A stretch of DNA of 64,000 nt from Micromonospora rifamycinica. GTDB lineage: Bacteria > Actinomycetota > Actinomycetes > Mycobacteriales > Micromonosporaceae. Below the pieces are notes generated by a model. That model did no database searches and had not been told where the DNA came from. It saw only the letters and a list, made by a program, of their open reading frames with translations. The stretch spans positions 1,922,001-1,986,000 of the forward strand of contig NZ_LT607752.1 in assembly GCF_900090265.1 (NCBI RefSeq), written 5' to 3'. The position numbers and the translations under genes were made by a program. This document shows positions 26,368 to 34,561 of this stretch, one piece after another. The stretch's first letter is position 1. Each line of letters opens with the position of its first letter.

Positions 26368-27096
26368 GTGGGCGAGCGACTCGGCGGCGACGAGTGCCTG
26401 ATCTGGCGGTGCCCGGTCGGGCCGGCCCCCGGGCGGCTGTCCGCCCTGCTCGACGACGCCGAACGGGCGCGGGCCCGGGCGCTGGGCCACGAGCAGGCCC
26501 GGGCGCGTTTCGTCACCGGCCGGGTCACCGCCCGGCTGCTGGCCGCCCGACACGCCGACACGGATCCCCGCGACGTCGTCTTCTCCTCGACCTGCCGGCA
26601 CTGCGCCGGCCCGCACGGTCGGCTGGAGGTGCACACCCGCACGGGTGTGCTGCACGTGTCGGTGTCCCACTCGGCGGCACGGGTCGTGGTGGCGATCGCC
26701 CGCGACACCGTGTGCGGGGTGGACATCGAACGGGTGGCGTTGCGGGGCGGTCGGATCCCGGTCTCGGCACTGTCCCCGGCGGAGCGTCGGGTGCTCGACG
26801 ACCTGCCCGAGCAGCGGCGACTCGCCGGGTTCATCCGGTACTGGACCCGCAAGGAGGCCGTCCTCAAGGCGACCGGGGACGGTCTCGTGCTGTCCCCGGC
26901 CGACCTCACCGTCAGCGCCCCGGATGCCCCCGCATCCCTGTTGAGCTGGGCGAACCGTCCACCTCCGCACGTCGAGGTGCACCTGAGCGACCTGGCCGTC
27001 GGCGACGGTTACCGGGGCGCGCTGGCCACGCTCGGGCGCCGGCTGACGGTCGTCGAGTGCGATGTCGACCCTTGCGAAAAGGCGAGTCGCCTATGA
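26368..27096 (+). CDS. 4'-phosphopantetheinyl transferase (Sfp type)
   Basis: A 242-residue Sfp-type transferase that moves phosphopantetheine from CoA onto carrier-domain serines, activating NRPS and PKS proteins. The signature blocks are SVSHSAARVVVAIA, GVDIERV (Mg-binding D and E) and WTRKEAVLKATGDGL. Starts at GTG 26368 after GGGAG. Divergent from the NRPS operon it presumably serves; the cluster needs at least five carrier domains modified, counting the free ACP. A dedicated PPTase inside the cluster suggests the cluster can work as a self-contained unit after transfer. Confidence 0.95.
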   Translation: MGERLGGDECLIWRCPVGPAPGRLSALLDDAERARARALGHEQARARFVTGRVTARLLAARHADTDPRDVVFSSTCRHCAGPHGRLEVHTRTGVLHVSVSHSAARVVVAIARDTVCGVDIERVALRGGRIPVSALSPAERRVLDDLPEQRRLAGFIRYWTRKEAVLKATGDGLVLSPADLTVSAPDAPASLLSWANRPPPHVEVHLSDLAVGDGYRGALATLGRRLTVVECDVDPCEKASRL

Positions 27097-27136
27097 TGTC
27101 CACACCGCATGGATGGACTACCCGAGAAGAGGTTTC

Positions 27137-27562
27137 ATGTCGGACCGATCGTTCTCCCCGGTCATTCCCTTCCTGCGCTACCAGGACCCGACCGCCGCCG
27201 TCGACTGGCTGGTCGACGCGTTCGGCCTGGAGCGTTTCGACATCACCGAGGTCGACGGCGAGGTGGTGCACGCCGAGCTGAGCTGGGGAGACTCCACGAT
27301 CCAGCTCGGCGGCGGCGGTCCGCACGACACGCTGGGCATGGTCAGCCCGCGCGACCTGCCGGCCACCAGCGGCGGCATCTACATCTGCGTCGGTGACGCG
27401 GCCGACGTCGACAAGCACCACGCCCGGGCGGTGCAGGCCGGCGCCAAGCTGGTCTACGACCTGCACGACACCTCGTACGGCTCGCGTGACTACGGAGCCT
27501 ACGACCTGGAGGGGCACGTGTGGTGCTTCGGCAGCTACCTGCCCCGGAAAGCCTCGGCATAG
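27137..27562 (+). CDS. VOC-family (glyoxalase/extradiol fold) protein
   Basis: A 141-residue vicinal oxygen chelate protein. The start PVIPFLRYQDPTAAVDWLVDAFGLE and the end SRDYGAYDLEGHVWCFGSY are typical of the PhnB/bleomycin-resistance-like branch. ATG 27137 is chosen because GAGAAGAGG precedes it; a longer frame from 27062 overlaps the PPTase. It lies 40 bases after the PPTase and 63 before the P450. The protein may bind the product for resistance or catalyse a rearrangement; nothing in the sequence decides. It differs clearly from the VOC protein at 2854. Confidence 0.85.
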   Translation: MSDRSFSPVIPFLRYQDPTAAVDWLVDAFGLERFDITEVDGEVVHAELSWGDSTIQLGGGGPHDTLGMVSPRDLPATSGGIYICVGDAADVDKHHARAVQAGAKLVYDLHDTSYGSRDYGAYDLEGHVWCFGSYLPRKASA

Positions 27563-27625
27563 GGTTTTCGGCAAACACGCGTAAAGACTTGCCCAGGCGG
27601 CGGGTTCGGGCCAAGACTGGCAGGT
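27563..27625 (+). promoter_or_regulatory. Possible promoter/operator of second P450
   Basis: Short intergenic space with AAAGACTTG at 27583-27591 and a second AAGACT at 27613-27618. The first copy matches the element found in the same orientation 40-70 bases before other rightward genes (26315, 30948, 2785). No strong Shine-Dalgarno sequence precedes ATG 27626. Confidence 0.35.
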
Positions 27626-28831
27626 ATGGATGCCTCCGGCCTGCCGCCCCGGTTCGACGCGCTCGACCCCGCCGTCCTGGAAGACCCCTACCCGACCTAC
27701 GCCCGGCTACGTGAGGCCGGGCCGCTGTGCCGGTTCGGCCCCGGCAGCTGGGGCGTGACCCGGCACGCCGACGTGGTGGCCCTGCAGAAGGACCCCCGGC
27801 TGGGCAGCGAGTTCCCCGAGGCGTACCACCACCTGTCGGTGGGCGAGGGGGCCGCCAGCCGCTTCTTCCAGCGCATCATGCTCTACCGCGACCCGCCGGA
27901 CCACGTCCGGTTGCGGCGGCTGATGAGCGGCGCCTTCACCCCGGCCGTGGTCCGGCGGATGCGCGGCTACATCGAGCGGACCGTGGACGACCTGCTGGCC
28001 CCGGCGTTGGACGGCGGCGACTACGACGTGGTGCGCGACCTGGCGTACCCGCTGCCCGTGCTGGTGGTGTCGACGTTGATGGGCATTCCGCCCGAGGCGC
28101 ACGAGGACGTCCGCCAGCACGCCGTCCGGCTCGGGCGGGCGTTCAGCGCGATCGTGCCGGAGCAGGCCCGGGGGGCGGCGCACGAGTCGGTGGAGTGGCT
28201 GCGCGCGTACATCGGCGGTCTGCTCGACGAGCGCCGCAAGGCCCCCGGGGACGACCTGCTGTCGACGCTGTTGCAGGTCGACGAGGACGGGGACCGGCTC
28301 AGCCACGACGAGATCGTGGACAACACCGTCTTCTCGTTCTTCGCCGGCTTCGAGACGACCGTGCACCTGATCACCAACGGGTTCGCCGCACTGCTGCGGG
28401 CACCGGACCAGTTCGCCCTGCTGCGGGCGAACCCCGGCCTGGTGCCCGGTGCGGTGGAGGAGTTCCTCCGCTTCGAGGCGCCCATCCAGGGCACCGCCCG
28501 GCTGGTCCGGGAGCCGGTCCGGGTCGGCTCGCGCACCATCCGGGCCGGACGGGTGCTGGTGCTGATGCTCGGCTCGGCCAACCACGACGAGGCGGTCTTC
28601 CGCTCCCCCGGCACGCTGGACGTCACCCGTGACCCGAATCCGCACGTCACCTTCGGTGGCGGCGGTCACCTGTGCCTGGGGGCGTTCCTGGCCCGTACGG
28701 AGGCACAGGTGGTCTTCGACTGGGTGCTGCGCCGCACCCGCTCGGTGGAGCAGGCCGGCGCGCTGGTCCGGGAGACCGACACGCCGTTCCGGGCCTTCGC
28801 CCACGTGCCGTTGGCCGTCAAGCCCGGCTGA
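27626..28831 (+). CDS. Cytochrome P450
   Basis: A 401-residue P450 with I-helix FFAGFETTV, ExxR in EEFLRFEAP, and heme loop FGGGGHLCLGA. It opens with the usual LDPAVLEDPYPTYARLREAGP. It follows the PPTase and VOC genes rightward and is convergent with the O-methyltransferase at 28961. It is the second P450 in the cluster and resembles the first (4841-6040) in size and in the EAPIQ segment, so two sites on the scaffold, or two steps at one site, are probably oxidised. Substrate unknown. Confidence 0.95.
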   Translation: MDASGLPPRFDALDPAVLEDPYPTYARLREAGPLCRFGPGSWGVTRHADVVALQKDPRLGSEFPEAYHHLSVGEGAASRFFQRIMLYRDPPDHVRLRRLMSGAFTPAVVRRMRGYIERTVDDLLAPALDGGDYDVVRDLAYPLPVLVVSTLMGIPPEAHEDVRQHAVRLGRAFSAIVPEQARGAAHESVEWLRAYIGGLLDERRKAPGDDLLSTLLQVDEDGDRLSHDEIVDNTVFSFFAGFETTVHLITNGFAALLRAPDQFALLRANPGLVPGAVEEFLRFEAPIQGTARLVREPVRVGSRTIRAGRVLVLMLGSANHDEAVFRSPGTLDVTRDPNPHVTFGGGGHLCLGAFLARTEAQVVFDWVLRRTRSVEQAGALVRETDTPFRAFAHVPLAVKPG

Positions 28832-28854
28832 GCCTCCCGCCGTGGCCCGGAGGG

Positions 28855-28950
28855 GGCCTGCCCGGTCGTGGACCGGGCAGGCCTCCCGGGGGGGTGTGCG
28901 CCCGGCAGGCCTCCCGGGGTGTGCGCCGGGCAGGCCCTCCGGAGGTGCGC
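28855..28950. terminator. Terminator hairpin with repeated stem fragments
   Basis: A perfect 13-bp stem (28855-28867 and 28871-28883, GTG loop) lies between convergent genes. The stem piece GGCAGGCC(T)CC recurs twice more downstream to about 28950, giving several alternative hairpins. Confidence 0.7.
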
Positions 28951-28960
28951 CGGGACCGGT

Positions 28961-29995
28961 TCAGGCGGGCGTGGCGGCGAGGATGGTCAGCGTGGCGGTC
29001 GGCCGGACGGTGTCCAGCCGCAGCCCGGCACGCTCCAGCAGGACGGCGGTCTCCTCGGCCGTGCGGTGGGTGCCGCCGGTGAGCACCAGCGTGTGCACGT
29101 CGTAGAGCTTCGCCACGTCGAAGGTGTCCCCCGGCGGCAGGACGGCCTCCAGCAACAGCAGGCGGCTGTCCGGCCGCATCGCCTCCCGGACCCGCCGCAG
29201 CACCGCCACCACCTGGTCGTCGTCGAACCCGGGCAGCACCGTCTTGAGCAGGTACGCGTCCGCACCGCCGGGCAGCTCGTCGAAGAAGCTGCCGGGGACG
29301 ATCGCGCACCGGTCGCGCACCCCGGCCTCGGTGAGGACCCGGTCCGCCGCCGCCACGACGTGCGGCAGGTCCAGCAGGGTGCCGCGCATCGCCGGATAGC
29401 GTCCGAGCAGCCCGGCGAGGAAGCCGCCGTCGCCGCCGCCGACGTCGACCACGTGTGCCAGCTCCCCCCACGGGTGACAGGGCAGCACGGTACGCAGGTG
29501 CAGCCGGGTGATCGCGTGCATCCAGCGGTCGACCCGCCGGCTCTCCTGCGGATTGTCGGCCAGGTGGCTCCAGTAGTCGGTGCCGTGCGCCCGGTCGAAG
29601 GCGGCCTCGCCGGTGCGCAGGCTGTGCGGCAGCTCCGCCCAGGCCTGCACGTCGGAGGCGAGCAGGGTGTACACGGCGCGCATCGACATCGGGTGGTCGC
29701 TGCGCAGCGGCTGGGCCAGCGGGGTCAGGGCGAACACCTCCGGCTCCGGCTCGGTGAAGATGCCCTTGGCCGCCAGCGCCCGCAGCGCCCGGCACAGTGA
29801 CCGCTCGTGCGCGCCGGACTCGGCGGCGAGTTCGGCCACCGGCCGGGGCCCGTCGGCGAGCAGGTCGGCGATGCCCAGGTCGCTCACCGCCCGGGCCGTC
29901 ATCGGCACGATGACGTCGGTCAGTTCCGCCAGCCGCATCAGCGACGCCAGGTCCATCGGCGGCCGCTGCCGGACGCCCGTTCGTTCAGCCACCAC
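28961..29995 (-). CDS. SAM-dependent O-methyltransferase (winged-helix type)
   Basis: A 344-residue methyltransferase of the same class as that at 8820-9836. The dimerisation domain (VSDLGIADLLADGPRPVAELAAES) is followed by SAM motif I DVGGGDGGFLAGLLGRY and LLKTVLPGFDDDQV. GTG 29995 follows GGAGGG and overlaps the end of the diiron gene by 11 bases, so the two are co-translated on the minus strand. It probably O-methylates a hydroxyl, perhaps one made by the adjacent diiron enzyme or a P450. Confidence 0.9.
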   Translation of the reverse strand: MVAERTGVRQRPPMDLASLMRLAELTDVIVPMTARAVSDLGIADLLADGPRPVAELAAESGAHERSLCRALRALAAKGIFTEPEPEVFALTPLAQPLRSDHPMSMRAVYTLLASDVQAWAELPHSLRTGEAAFDRAHGTDYWSHLADNPQESRRVDRWMHAITRLHLRTVLPCHPWGELAHVVDVGGGDGGFLAGLLGRYPAMRGTLLDLPHVVAAADRVLTEAGVRDRCAIVPGSFFDELPGGADAYLLKTVLPGFDDDQVVAVLRRVREAMRPDSRLLLLEAVLPPGDTFDVAKLYDVHTLVLTGGTHRTAEETAVLLERAGLRLDTVRPTATLTILAATPA

Positions 29996-30941
29996 GCCTG
30001 CCCTCCACGAATTGGATCAGGTCCAGCCGGACGAGGCCGTCCCGCACCCGGGGGGTCATCAGTCCGATCTGGTCCAGTGCCCGGCCCACCCGGGAGAAGA
30101 TGGCCTGCCGGTAGGCGACCATCAGCTCGTTGCGGGCGGCGAAGTCGAGTCCCTCGGTCATCGGGATCTCCATGCGTTCCCAGATGTCGCCGAGGAGGAA
30201 CCGGCGGCGGATCAGGGCCGCGGACTCCAGCACCAGTTCCTCCCGCTCGGTGCGCTCCCGGGAGGTCATCTCGTCGTACAGGCCGCGCAGCGTCAGGACG
30301 CCGAACGACACGTGCCGGGCCTCGTCCCGGGCCACCAGCCCGGTGATCTGCTTGATCAGCGGGTCGTGGAAGGTGCTGTGGGCCAGCCGGAAGGCGGCCA
30401 TCGCCAGCGCCTCGACCATGATCTGCATGCCCAGCGAGATGACGTCCCAGCGGTTGTCCTCGAGGATGTCGGTGAGCAGCAGCTCCAGCGGCTCGGAGAT
30501 CGGGTACGGCCGCTGGATCTTCTCGCGCAGGTAGCGGGAGAAGACCTCCACGTGGCGTGCCTCGTCGACGGCCTGGGTGGCGGCGTACAGCTTGCTGTCC
30601 AGGCCCGAGACGATCTCCACCAGCCGGGCGGCGACCACCATGGCCGCCTGCTCGCCGTGCAGGAACTGGCTGACCATCCATGCCTGGAGCTCCCACCGGA
30701 ACTCGTCCCAGGCCGGCCGGCCCCGGGGGGCGAGCGGCGAGGCGGCGAACCCGGCCATGGCGAAGGCGGAGTCGTCGGGCAGCGGCGACCCGAAGGGTAC
30801 GTCGAGACGCCAGTCGATCTCGTCGACGCTCCACTGTGCCTGCTTGGCCCGCTGGTAGAGCGACACGGTACGGGTGTCGGAGGGCTCGTAGTCCCAGTTG
30901 AGCCGGGCGTCCTGGGTCGAACGCACTACCAACTCGCTCAT
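29985..30941 (-). CDS. Ferritin-like diiron protein, probable oxygenase/oxidase
   Basis: A 318-residue all-helical protein with the ligand set of R2/ferritin-like diiron enzymes: a glutamate in FLHGEQAAM, an ExxH in DEARHVEVF, a further glutamate in MQIMVEALAM, and a second ExxH in DEARHVSFG. Members include ribonucleotide reductase R2-like oxidases and amine N-oxygenases; it does not clearly fit AurF. It could hydroxylate C-H, desaturate, or oxidise nitrogen on the product. ATG 30941 is taken as start; an upstream GTG at 30968 would add 9 residues, and neither has a clear ribosome site. It forms a two-gene operon with the O-methyltransferase. Confidence 0.82.
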   Translation of the reverse strand: MSELVVRSTQDARLNWDYEPSDTRTVSLYQRAKQAQWSVDEIDWRLDVPFGSPLPDDSAFAMAGFAASPLAPRGRPAWDEFRWELQAWMVSQFLHGEQAAMVVAARLVEIVSGLDSKLYAATQAVDEARHVEVFSRYLREKIQRPYPISEPLELLLTDILEDNRWDVISLGMQIMVEALAMAAFRLAHSTFHDPLIKQITGLVARDEARHVSFGVLTLRGLYDEMTSRERTEREELVLESAALIRRRFLLGDIWERMEIPMTEGLDFAARNELMVAYRQAIFSRVGRALDQIGLMTPRVRDGLVRLDLIQFVEGRRGG

Positions 30942-31001
30942 AGCAGTAAAGACTAGTTCGCCAGGCACGCAAAGCCAACGGCAAAGGCTATGGTGCTATC
31001 T
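30942..31001. promoter_or_regulatory. Very short divergent promoter, possible leaderless start
   Basis: Only 60 bases separate two divergent genes. AAAGACTAG (30948-30956) repeats the cluster element. TATGGT at 30989-30994 lies 7 bases before GTG 31002 and would fit a -10 box of a leaderless transcript beginning at that codon. No ribosome site is seen for either gene. Confidence 0.4.
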
Positions 31002-32318
31002 GTGGAAGCACGCGAGACACCAGCCTCGGTCTCCCAGCGGCTGCTGTGGATGATCAAGCACTACCGGTCGGACTTCGGCGCGCTGAACTGCCCGGTCGTC
31101 TGCCGCATCGTCGGCGACCTGGACGGACCGGCGTTGCAGGCGGCGGTCGACGCGCTCGTGGCACGGCACGAGGCGCTGCGGACGACCTTCCACGGCCGCG
31201 GCGCTCGTCTCGTACAGCGCGTGCACCCGCCCCGCCCGCAGCCGCTGGTCTGGGCCGACCTGGCGACGGGTGAGTCGCCACAGGTGGCGCTGGCCCGGGA
31301 CCTCCAGACGCCGATCGACCCCGGGCAGTGGCCGACGCGGGCCAGCGTCTGGCGGGTCGGTGCGACCGAGCACCTGTTCTGCCTGAACCTGCACCACCTG
31401 GTCACCGACGCGTGGTCCACCGGCATCCTGCTGCGCGACCTGGTCGCCTGCTACGACGCCGCCTGCGGCGGGGCCGCCGTCCCCGCCCCGCGGGGCTGGC
31501 AGATGTCCCGCTTCGCGCAGGCGCAACAGGAGCTGCTGGCCTCGGACCGGCTGGGCCGCTACCAGCGGTACTGGCGACAGCAGCTGGCGGGCAGCCAGAT
31601 CCCCCGGCTGGACGCGCTCTACCCGGCCGCGGACGCCGACGGCGCGGGCGCGGACGCCGACGGCGCGGGCGCGGCGGCGCCCCGGTCCGTCGCGGCCGAA
31701 CTGCCGGCGGCGACGGTGGCCGGGCTGCGGGAGCTGGCGCGGCGGGAGAGGACGACCATGTTCACGGTGCTGCTGGCCGCCTTCCACACCCAGCTGCACC
31801 GCCTGACCGGTCAGCCCGACCTGGCGGTGGCGTCGATGTTCGCCAACCGGTCCCGGCCCGAGGTCCGCGACACCGTCGGCCTGCTCGCCGGCATGGTGCT
31901 GCTGCGTGCCCAGGTCGCCCGGCAGAACAGCTTCGCGGAACTGGTACGCCACCTGCACGCCGCGGTGATCAGCGCGTTCGCCTACCAGGACCTGCCCTTC
32001 CACCTGCTGCCGACCGGGCTCGTGGACACCGGCGGCGGGCGGGCCGACGACGTGATGTTCAACGTGATGTCGCCGTTGCGGCACGACCTGACCGGCGGCG
32101 GGGCGCGGTTCGAGCTGGTCGTCCCGACGGAGATCGGCAGCCGCTTCCCGTTCGAGCTGGCCCTGGCCCCGGTGGGTGAGCACCGGGTGCAGGCCGTGCT
32201 GTTCCGCGCCGGCGGATGGGCCGACCCGGCGCTGGGGCAGGAGTTCCTGGCCGGCTACCTGGAGGTGGCGGCAGCGGCGGCGCACCGCCCGGACGCCGGG
32301 CTGCCGGCCCGGGGGTAA
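31002..32318 (+). CDS. Free-standing NRPS condensation-domain protein
   Basis: A 438-residue stand-alone condensation domain, paralogous to 3419-4684. The catalytic motif is HHLVTDAWS (HHxxxDG site with A for G), and SMFANRSRPEVRDTVGLL is shared with the paralogue. GTG 31002 is preferred because the N-terminus then aligns with the paralogue (ARETPASVSQRLLW against REEPASVGQRLLW); ATG 30990 would add four residues. A seven-residue repeat, ADADGAG twice, forms a low-complexity linker about 210 residues in. It probably joins or releases carrier-bound intermediates; the free ACP and acyl-AMP ligase are plausible partners. Confidence 0.87.
   Translation: MEARETPASVSQRLLWMIKHYRSDFGALNCPVVCRIVGDLDGPALQAAVDALVARHEALRTTFHGRGARLVQRVHPPRPQPLVWADLATGESPQVALARDLQTPIDPGQWPTRASVWRVGATEHLFCLNLHHLVTDAWSTGILLRDLVACYDAACGGAAVPAPRGWQMSRFAQAQQELLASDRLGRYQRYWRQQLAGSQIPRLDALYPAADADGAGADADGAGAAAPRSVAAELPAATVAGLRELARRERTTMFTVLLAAFHTQLHRLTGQPDLAVASMFANRSRPEVRDTVGLLAGMVLLRAQVARQNSFAELVRHLHAAVISAFAYQDLPFHLLPTGLVDTGGGRADDVMFNVMSPLRHDLTGGGARFELVVPTEIGSRFPFELALAPVGEHRVQAVLFRAGGWADPALGQEFLAGYLEVAAAAAHRPDAGLPARG
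31629..31670 (+). repeat. In-frame 21-bp tandem duplication
   Basis: Two identical 21-bp copies (31629-31649, 31650-31670) encode ADADGAG twice within the condensation-domain gene, in a loop between conserved cores. Slippage of this kind can change linker length without breaking the frame. Confidence 0.85.
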
Positions 32319-32475
32319 CCAGTCACCGCGACGGTATTGACAGCATCACACGCATCCTGAGAACCTCCCAGAACATACTCGTAAAGGCACGTGGATAGCA
32401 GGAAAGGCAAGTGCACACGGGGATGGCAGGTCAATCCGGGGCGGGTCGACCGGCTCACGGCGGAAGGGACCGTTG
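32319..32475 (+). promoter_or_regulatory. Probable promoter of the monooxygenase-ACP operon
   Basis: AT-richer intergenic region with TTGACA at 32337-32342 and a repeated AGAAC (32360 and 32370 region). ACTCGTAAAGGCACG near 32377 is a weaker version of the cluster element. GGAAGGGA at 32462-32469 is the ribosome site for the monooxygenase. A -10 box is not clear. Confidence 0.4.
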
Positions 32476-33576
32476 ATGACACTGCGACTGCACTGGTTCC
32501 TGCCATTGCACGGCGACGGTCGGGAGGTGGCCAAGAGCGCGGACGGGGTGGACCGGACCAGGAACATCCGACGGGAGCCGGGGCTGAACTACCTCGGCCA
32601 GGTCGCCCAGGCGGTCGACGGGCTCGGCTTCGCCGGCGCGTTGGTGCCGACCGGGCTGTTCTGTGAGGACCCCTGGCTGGTCGCCGCGGCGCTGTCGCAG
32701 CAGACCCGCCACCTGCACTTCATGATCGCCTGTCGGCCCAGCGCGCTGCCGCCGATGGTCGCCGTCCAGTCGGCCGCGACGTTCCAGCGGCTCTCCGGCG
32801 GCCGGCTGATGCTCAACGTCGTCACCGGCGGCGACGCCGACGAGCAGCGACGCTACGGCGACTGGCTCGACCACGGCGAGCGGTACGACCGGACCGAGGA
32901 GTACCTCGACGTCTTCCACCGTGCCTGGGGCGGCGAGCCCTTCGACTTCCACGGCAAGCACTACCAGATCAAGGCCGGGATGCTGAGCCGGCCGCACGAC
33001 GTCCGTCCGACGATCCTGCTGGGTGGCTCGTCCGCGGCGGCGCAACGGGTGGCCGCCGCGCACGCCGACGTCTACCTGGCGTGGGGCGAGCGCCCGGACG
33101 GGCTGGCCGAACTCACCGGCCGGGTCACCGAGCTGGCCGCCGAGCGGGGCCGCACCGTCGAGTTCGGCACCCGGTTCCACGTCATCAGCCGGGACACCGC
33201 GCAGGAGGCCTGGGCGGTGACCCGCCGGCTGCTCGACGGGATGGAGGCCGGCCGGATCGCCGAGGCCCAGCGACGGTTCCGCCGTACCGAGTCGGAGGGG
33301 CAGCGCCGGATGGCCGCCCTGCACGGCGGACGGGCCGACGACCTGGAGGTGTACCCGAACGTGTGGGCCGGCTACGGGCTGGTCCGCCCGGGTGCGGGCG
33401 CCGCGCTGGTCGGCAGCCACGAGCAGGTGGCCGAACGGATAGCCGAGTACCACGCGCTGGGCATGAACCACCTGATCCTCTCCGGGCAGCCCCACCTCGA
33501 AGAGGCGTACAACTTCGCCGAGGGTGTGGTGCCGCTGCTGCGGCGTCAGGGGCTGCTCGGGCGGGAGGCGTCATGA
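32476..33576 (+). CDS. SsuD-like FMNH2-dependent monooxygenase
   Basis: A 366-residue luciferase-fold monooxygenase of the alkanesulfonate monooxygenase (SsuD) branch: LHWFLPLHGDGREV at the start, HFMIACRPSALPPMVAVQSAA, the GGRLMLNVVTGGDADEQRRYG block and ILLGGSSAAAQRVAAAHADVY. SsuD cleaves sulfonates to aldehyde and sulfite using reduced FMN. The FMN reductase that must feed it is the next gene, overlapping by 4 bases (ATGA). In a cysteine-rich NRPS cluster it may oxidise a sulfur or carbon centre of the product or act as N-oxygenase; actual desulfonation is not proven. ATG 32476 follows GGAAGGGA. Confidence 0.88.
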   Translation: MTLRLHWFLPLHGDGREVAKSADGVDRTRNIRREPGLNYLGQVAQAVDGLGFAGALVPTGLFCEDPWLVAAALSQQTRHLHFMIACRPSALPPMVAVQSAATFQRLSGGRLMLNVVTGGDADEQRRYGDWLDHGERYDRTEEYLDVFHRAWGGEPFDFHGKHYQIKAGMLSRPHDVRPTILLGGSSAAAQRVAAAHADVYLAWGERPDGLAELTGRVTELAAERGRTVEFGTRFHVISRDTAQEAWAVTRRLLDGMEAGRIAEAQRRFRRTESEGQRRMAALHGGRADDLEVYPNVWAGYGLVRPGAGAALVGSHEQVAERIAEYHALGMNHLILSGQPHLEEAYNFAEGVVPLLRRQGLLGREAS

Positions 33577-34178
33577 CGCGGGTGGAGACGACACTGCTGC
33601 AGGGCAGCCCCCGGGCGGGCTCGCGTACCGCGGGCATCGCCGTCCGGCTGGTGGAGGAGCTGTCGCTCGCCCTCGCCGCGGAGGGGGTCGAGCTGGCCGG
33701 GCCGGACGTCGTCGACCTCGCCGACATCGGCGCCGGGCTGCCGTTGCGGGCCAGCCGCAGCGTGCCGCTGGGGCCGGAGACCGAACGCGCCCTGGAGCTG
33801 GTCCGCCGCCCCGGCCTGCTGGTGGTGGTCAGCCCGACGTTCAAGGGCACCTACACCGGCCTGCTGAAGTTGTTCCTGGACATGCTTCCCCTCGACGGGC
33901 TGGCCGGCTGTGTCGCCGTCGGTGCGATGACCGCGGGCTGGGCCAAGCACCGTGGTGCCGGGGACCAGTACCTGCGCCCGCTGCTGACGGAGCTCGGCGC
34001 GGTCGCTCCGGTGCCCTGCCTGTCGATCCTCGAAGAGGAGTTCGAGGACGTGCCAGAGGTCGTCGCGGCGTGGTCGCGCCGTTGGGCGCCCGCGCTGGGG
34101 GCGGTGGCCCGCCACCTGCGTCACCACGACCTGTCCGCCCCCGAGGTCCATCCGCTGACCGGCGCTCGGGCCTCCTGA
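33573..34178 (+). CDS. NAD(P)H-dependent FMN reductase (SsuE-like)
   Basis: A 201-residue flavodoxin-fold reductase. LLQGSPRAGSRTAGIAVRL is the phosphate-binding start, VVVSPTFKGTYTGLLKLFLDML the flavin-contact segment and GCVAVGAMTAGWAKHRGA the next conserved block. It should supply reduced FMN to the preceding SsuD-like monooxygenase, with which it overlaps, and possibly to the acyl-CoA dehydrogenase-fold monooxygenases at 35835 and 1632. Confidence 0.9.
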   Translation: MTRVETTLLQGSPRAGSRTAGIAVRLVEELSLALAAEGVELAGPDVVDLADIGAGLPLRASRSVPLGPETERALELVRRPGLLVVVSPTFKGTYTGLLKLFLDMLPLDGLAGCVAVGAMTAGWAKHRGAGDQYLRPLLTELGAVAPVPCLSILEEEFEDVPEVVAAWSRRWAPALGAVARHLRHHDLSAPEVHPLTGARAS

Positions 34179-34223
34179 GCGCCCCGTTCATCCGTCACGC
34201 CAGCGACACAGAGGAGATCGACC

Positions 34224-34511
34224 ATGACCGAGCAGACCGCGCCCGCCCGCCGTACCGAGGAGGAGATCCGCGCCACCGTGGCGGCGGTCATCTCCGACAT
34301 GGCGCCGAAGGACGGCGTGGTGGTGACGGCGGGTTCCCACCTCATCAAGGACCTGGGCTACCACTCGCTGGCCCTGATGGAGGTGGCGTTCGCCATCGAG
34401 GACGAGTTCGACCTCGACCCCATCGACGAGGACACCGCCCGGAAGATCACCACCGTGCAGGCCGTGCAGGACCTGGTGGTCGAGCGGCTCGCGGAGCGCG
34501 ACGGCTCCTGA
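34224..34511 (+). CDS. Free-standing acyl carrier protein
   Basis: A 95-residue acidic carrier protein. The pantetheine serine lies in KDLGYHSLALMEVAFAIEDEF, with H in place of the usual D before S. Predicted helices and the VQDLVVERL tail fit the ACP/PCP fold. It is the last gene of the operon with the monooxygenase and FMN reductase, 45 bases downstream, with GAGGAG before ATG 34224. It could carry the acid activated by the acyl-AMP ligase (9833) while the flavoenzymes modify it, then donate it through a free condensation domain. Confidence 0.92.
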   Translation: MTEQTAPARRTEEEIRATVAAVISDMAPKDGVVVTAGSHLIKDLGYHSLALMEVAFAIEDEFDLDPIDEDTARKITTVQAVQDLVVERLAERDGS

Positions 34512-34518
34512 GCAGCAC

Positions 34519-34557
34519 GGTGCGGGAGGGTCCGGGCGACCCGGACCTTCCCGCACC
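34519..34557. terminator. Bidirectional terminator, 18-bp stem
   Basis: Arms 34519-34536 and 34540-34557 pair almost perfectly around a CGA loop. It sits between the convergent ACP and methyltransferase genes, 7 bases from one stop codon and 4 from the other. Confidence 0.85.
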
Positions 34558-34561
34558 GGCG

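Noticed and set aside
26200..26982. N-terminal extension of the large NRPS up to 26982
   Set aside because: It overlaps the divergent phosphopantetheinyl transferase and its residues look like antisense sequence. The TTG at 26199 has a good ribosome site and is followed directly by a carrier domain.
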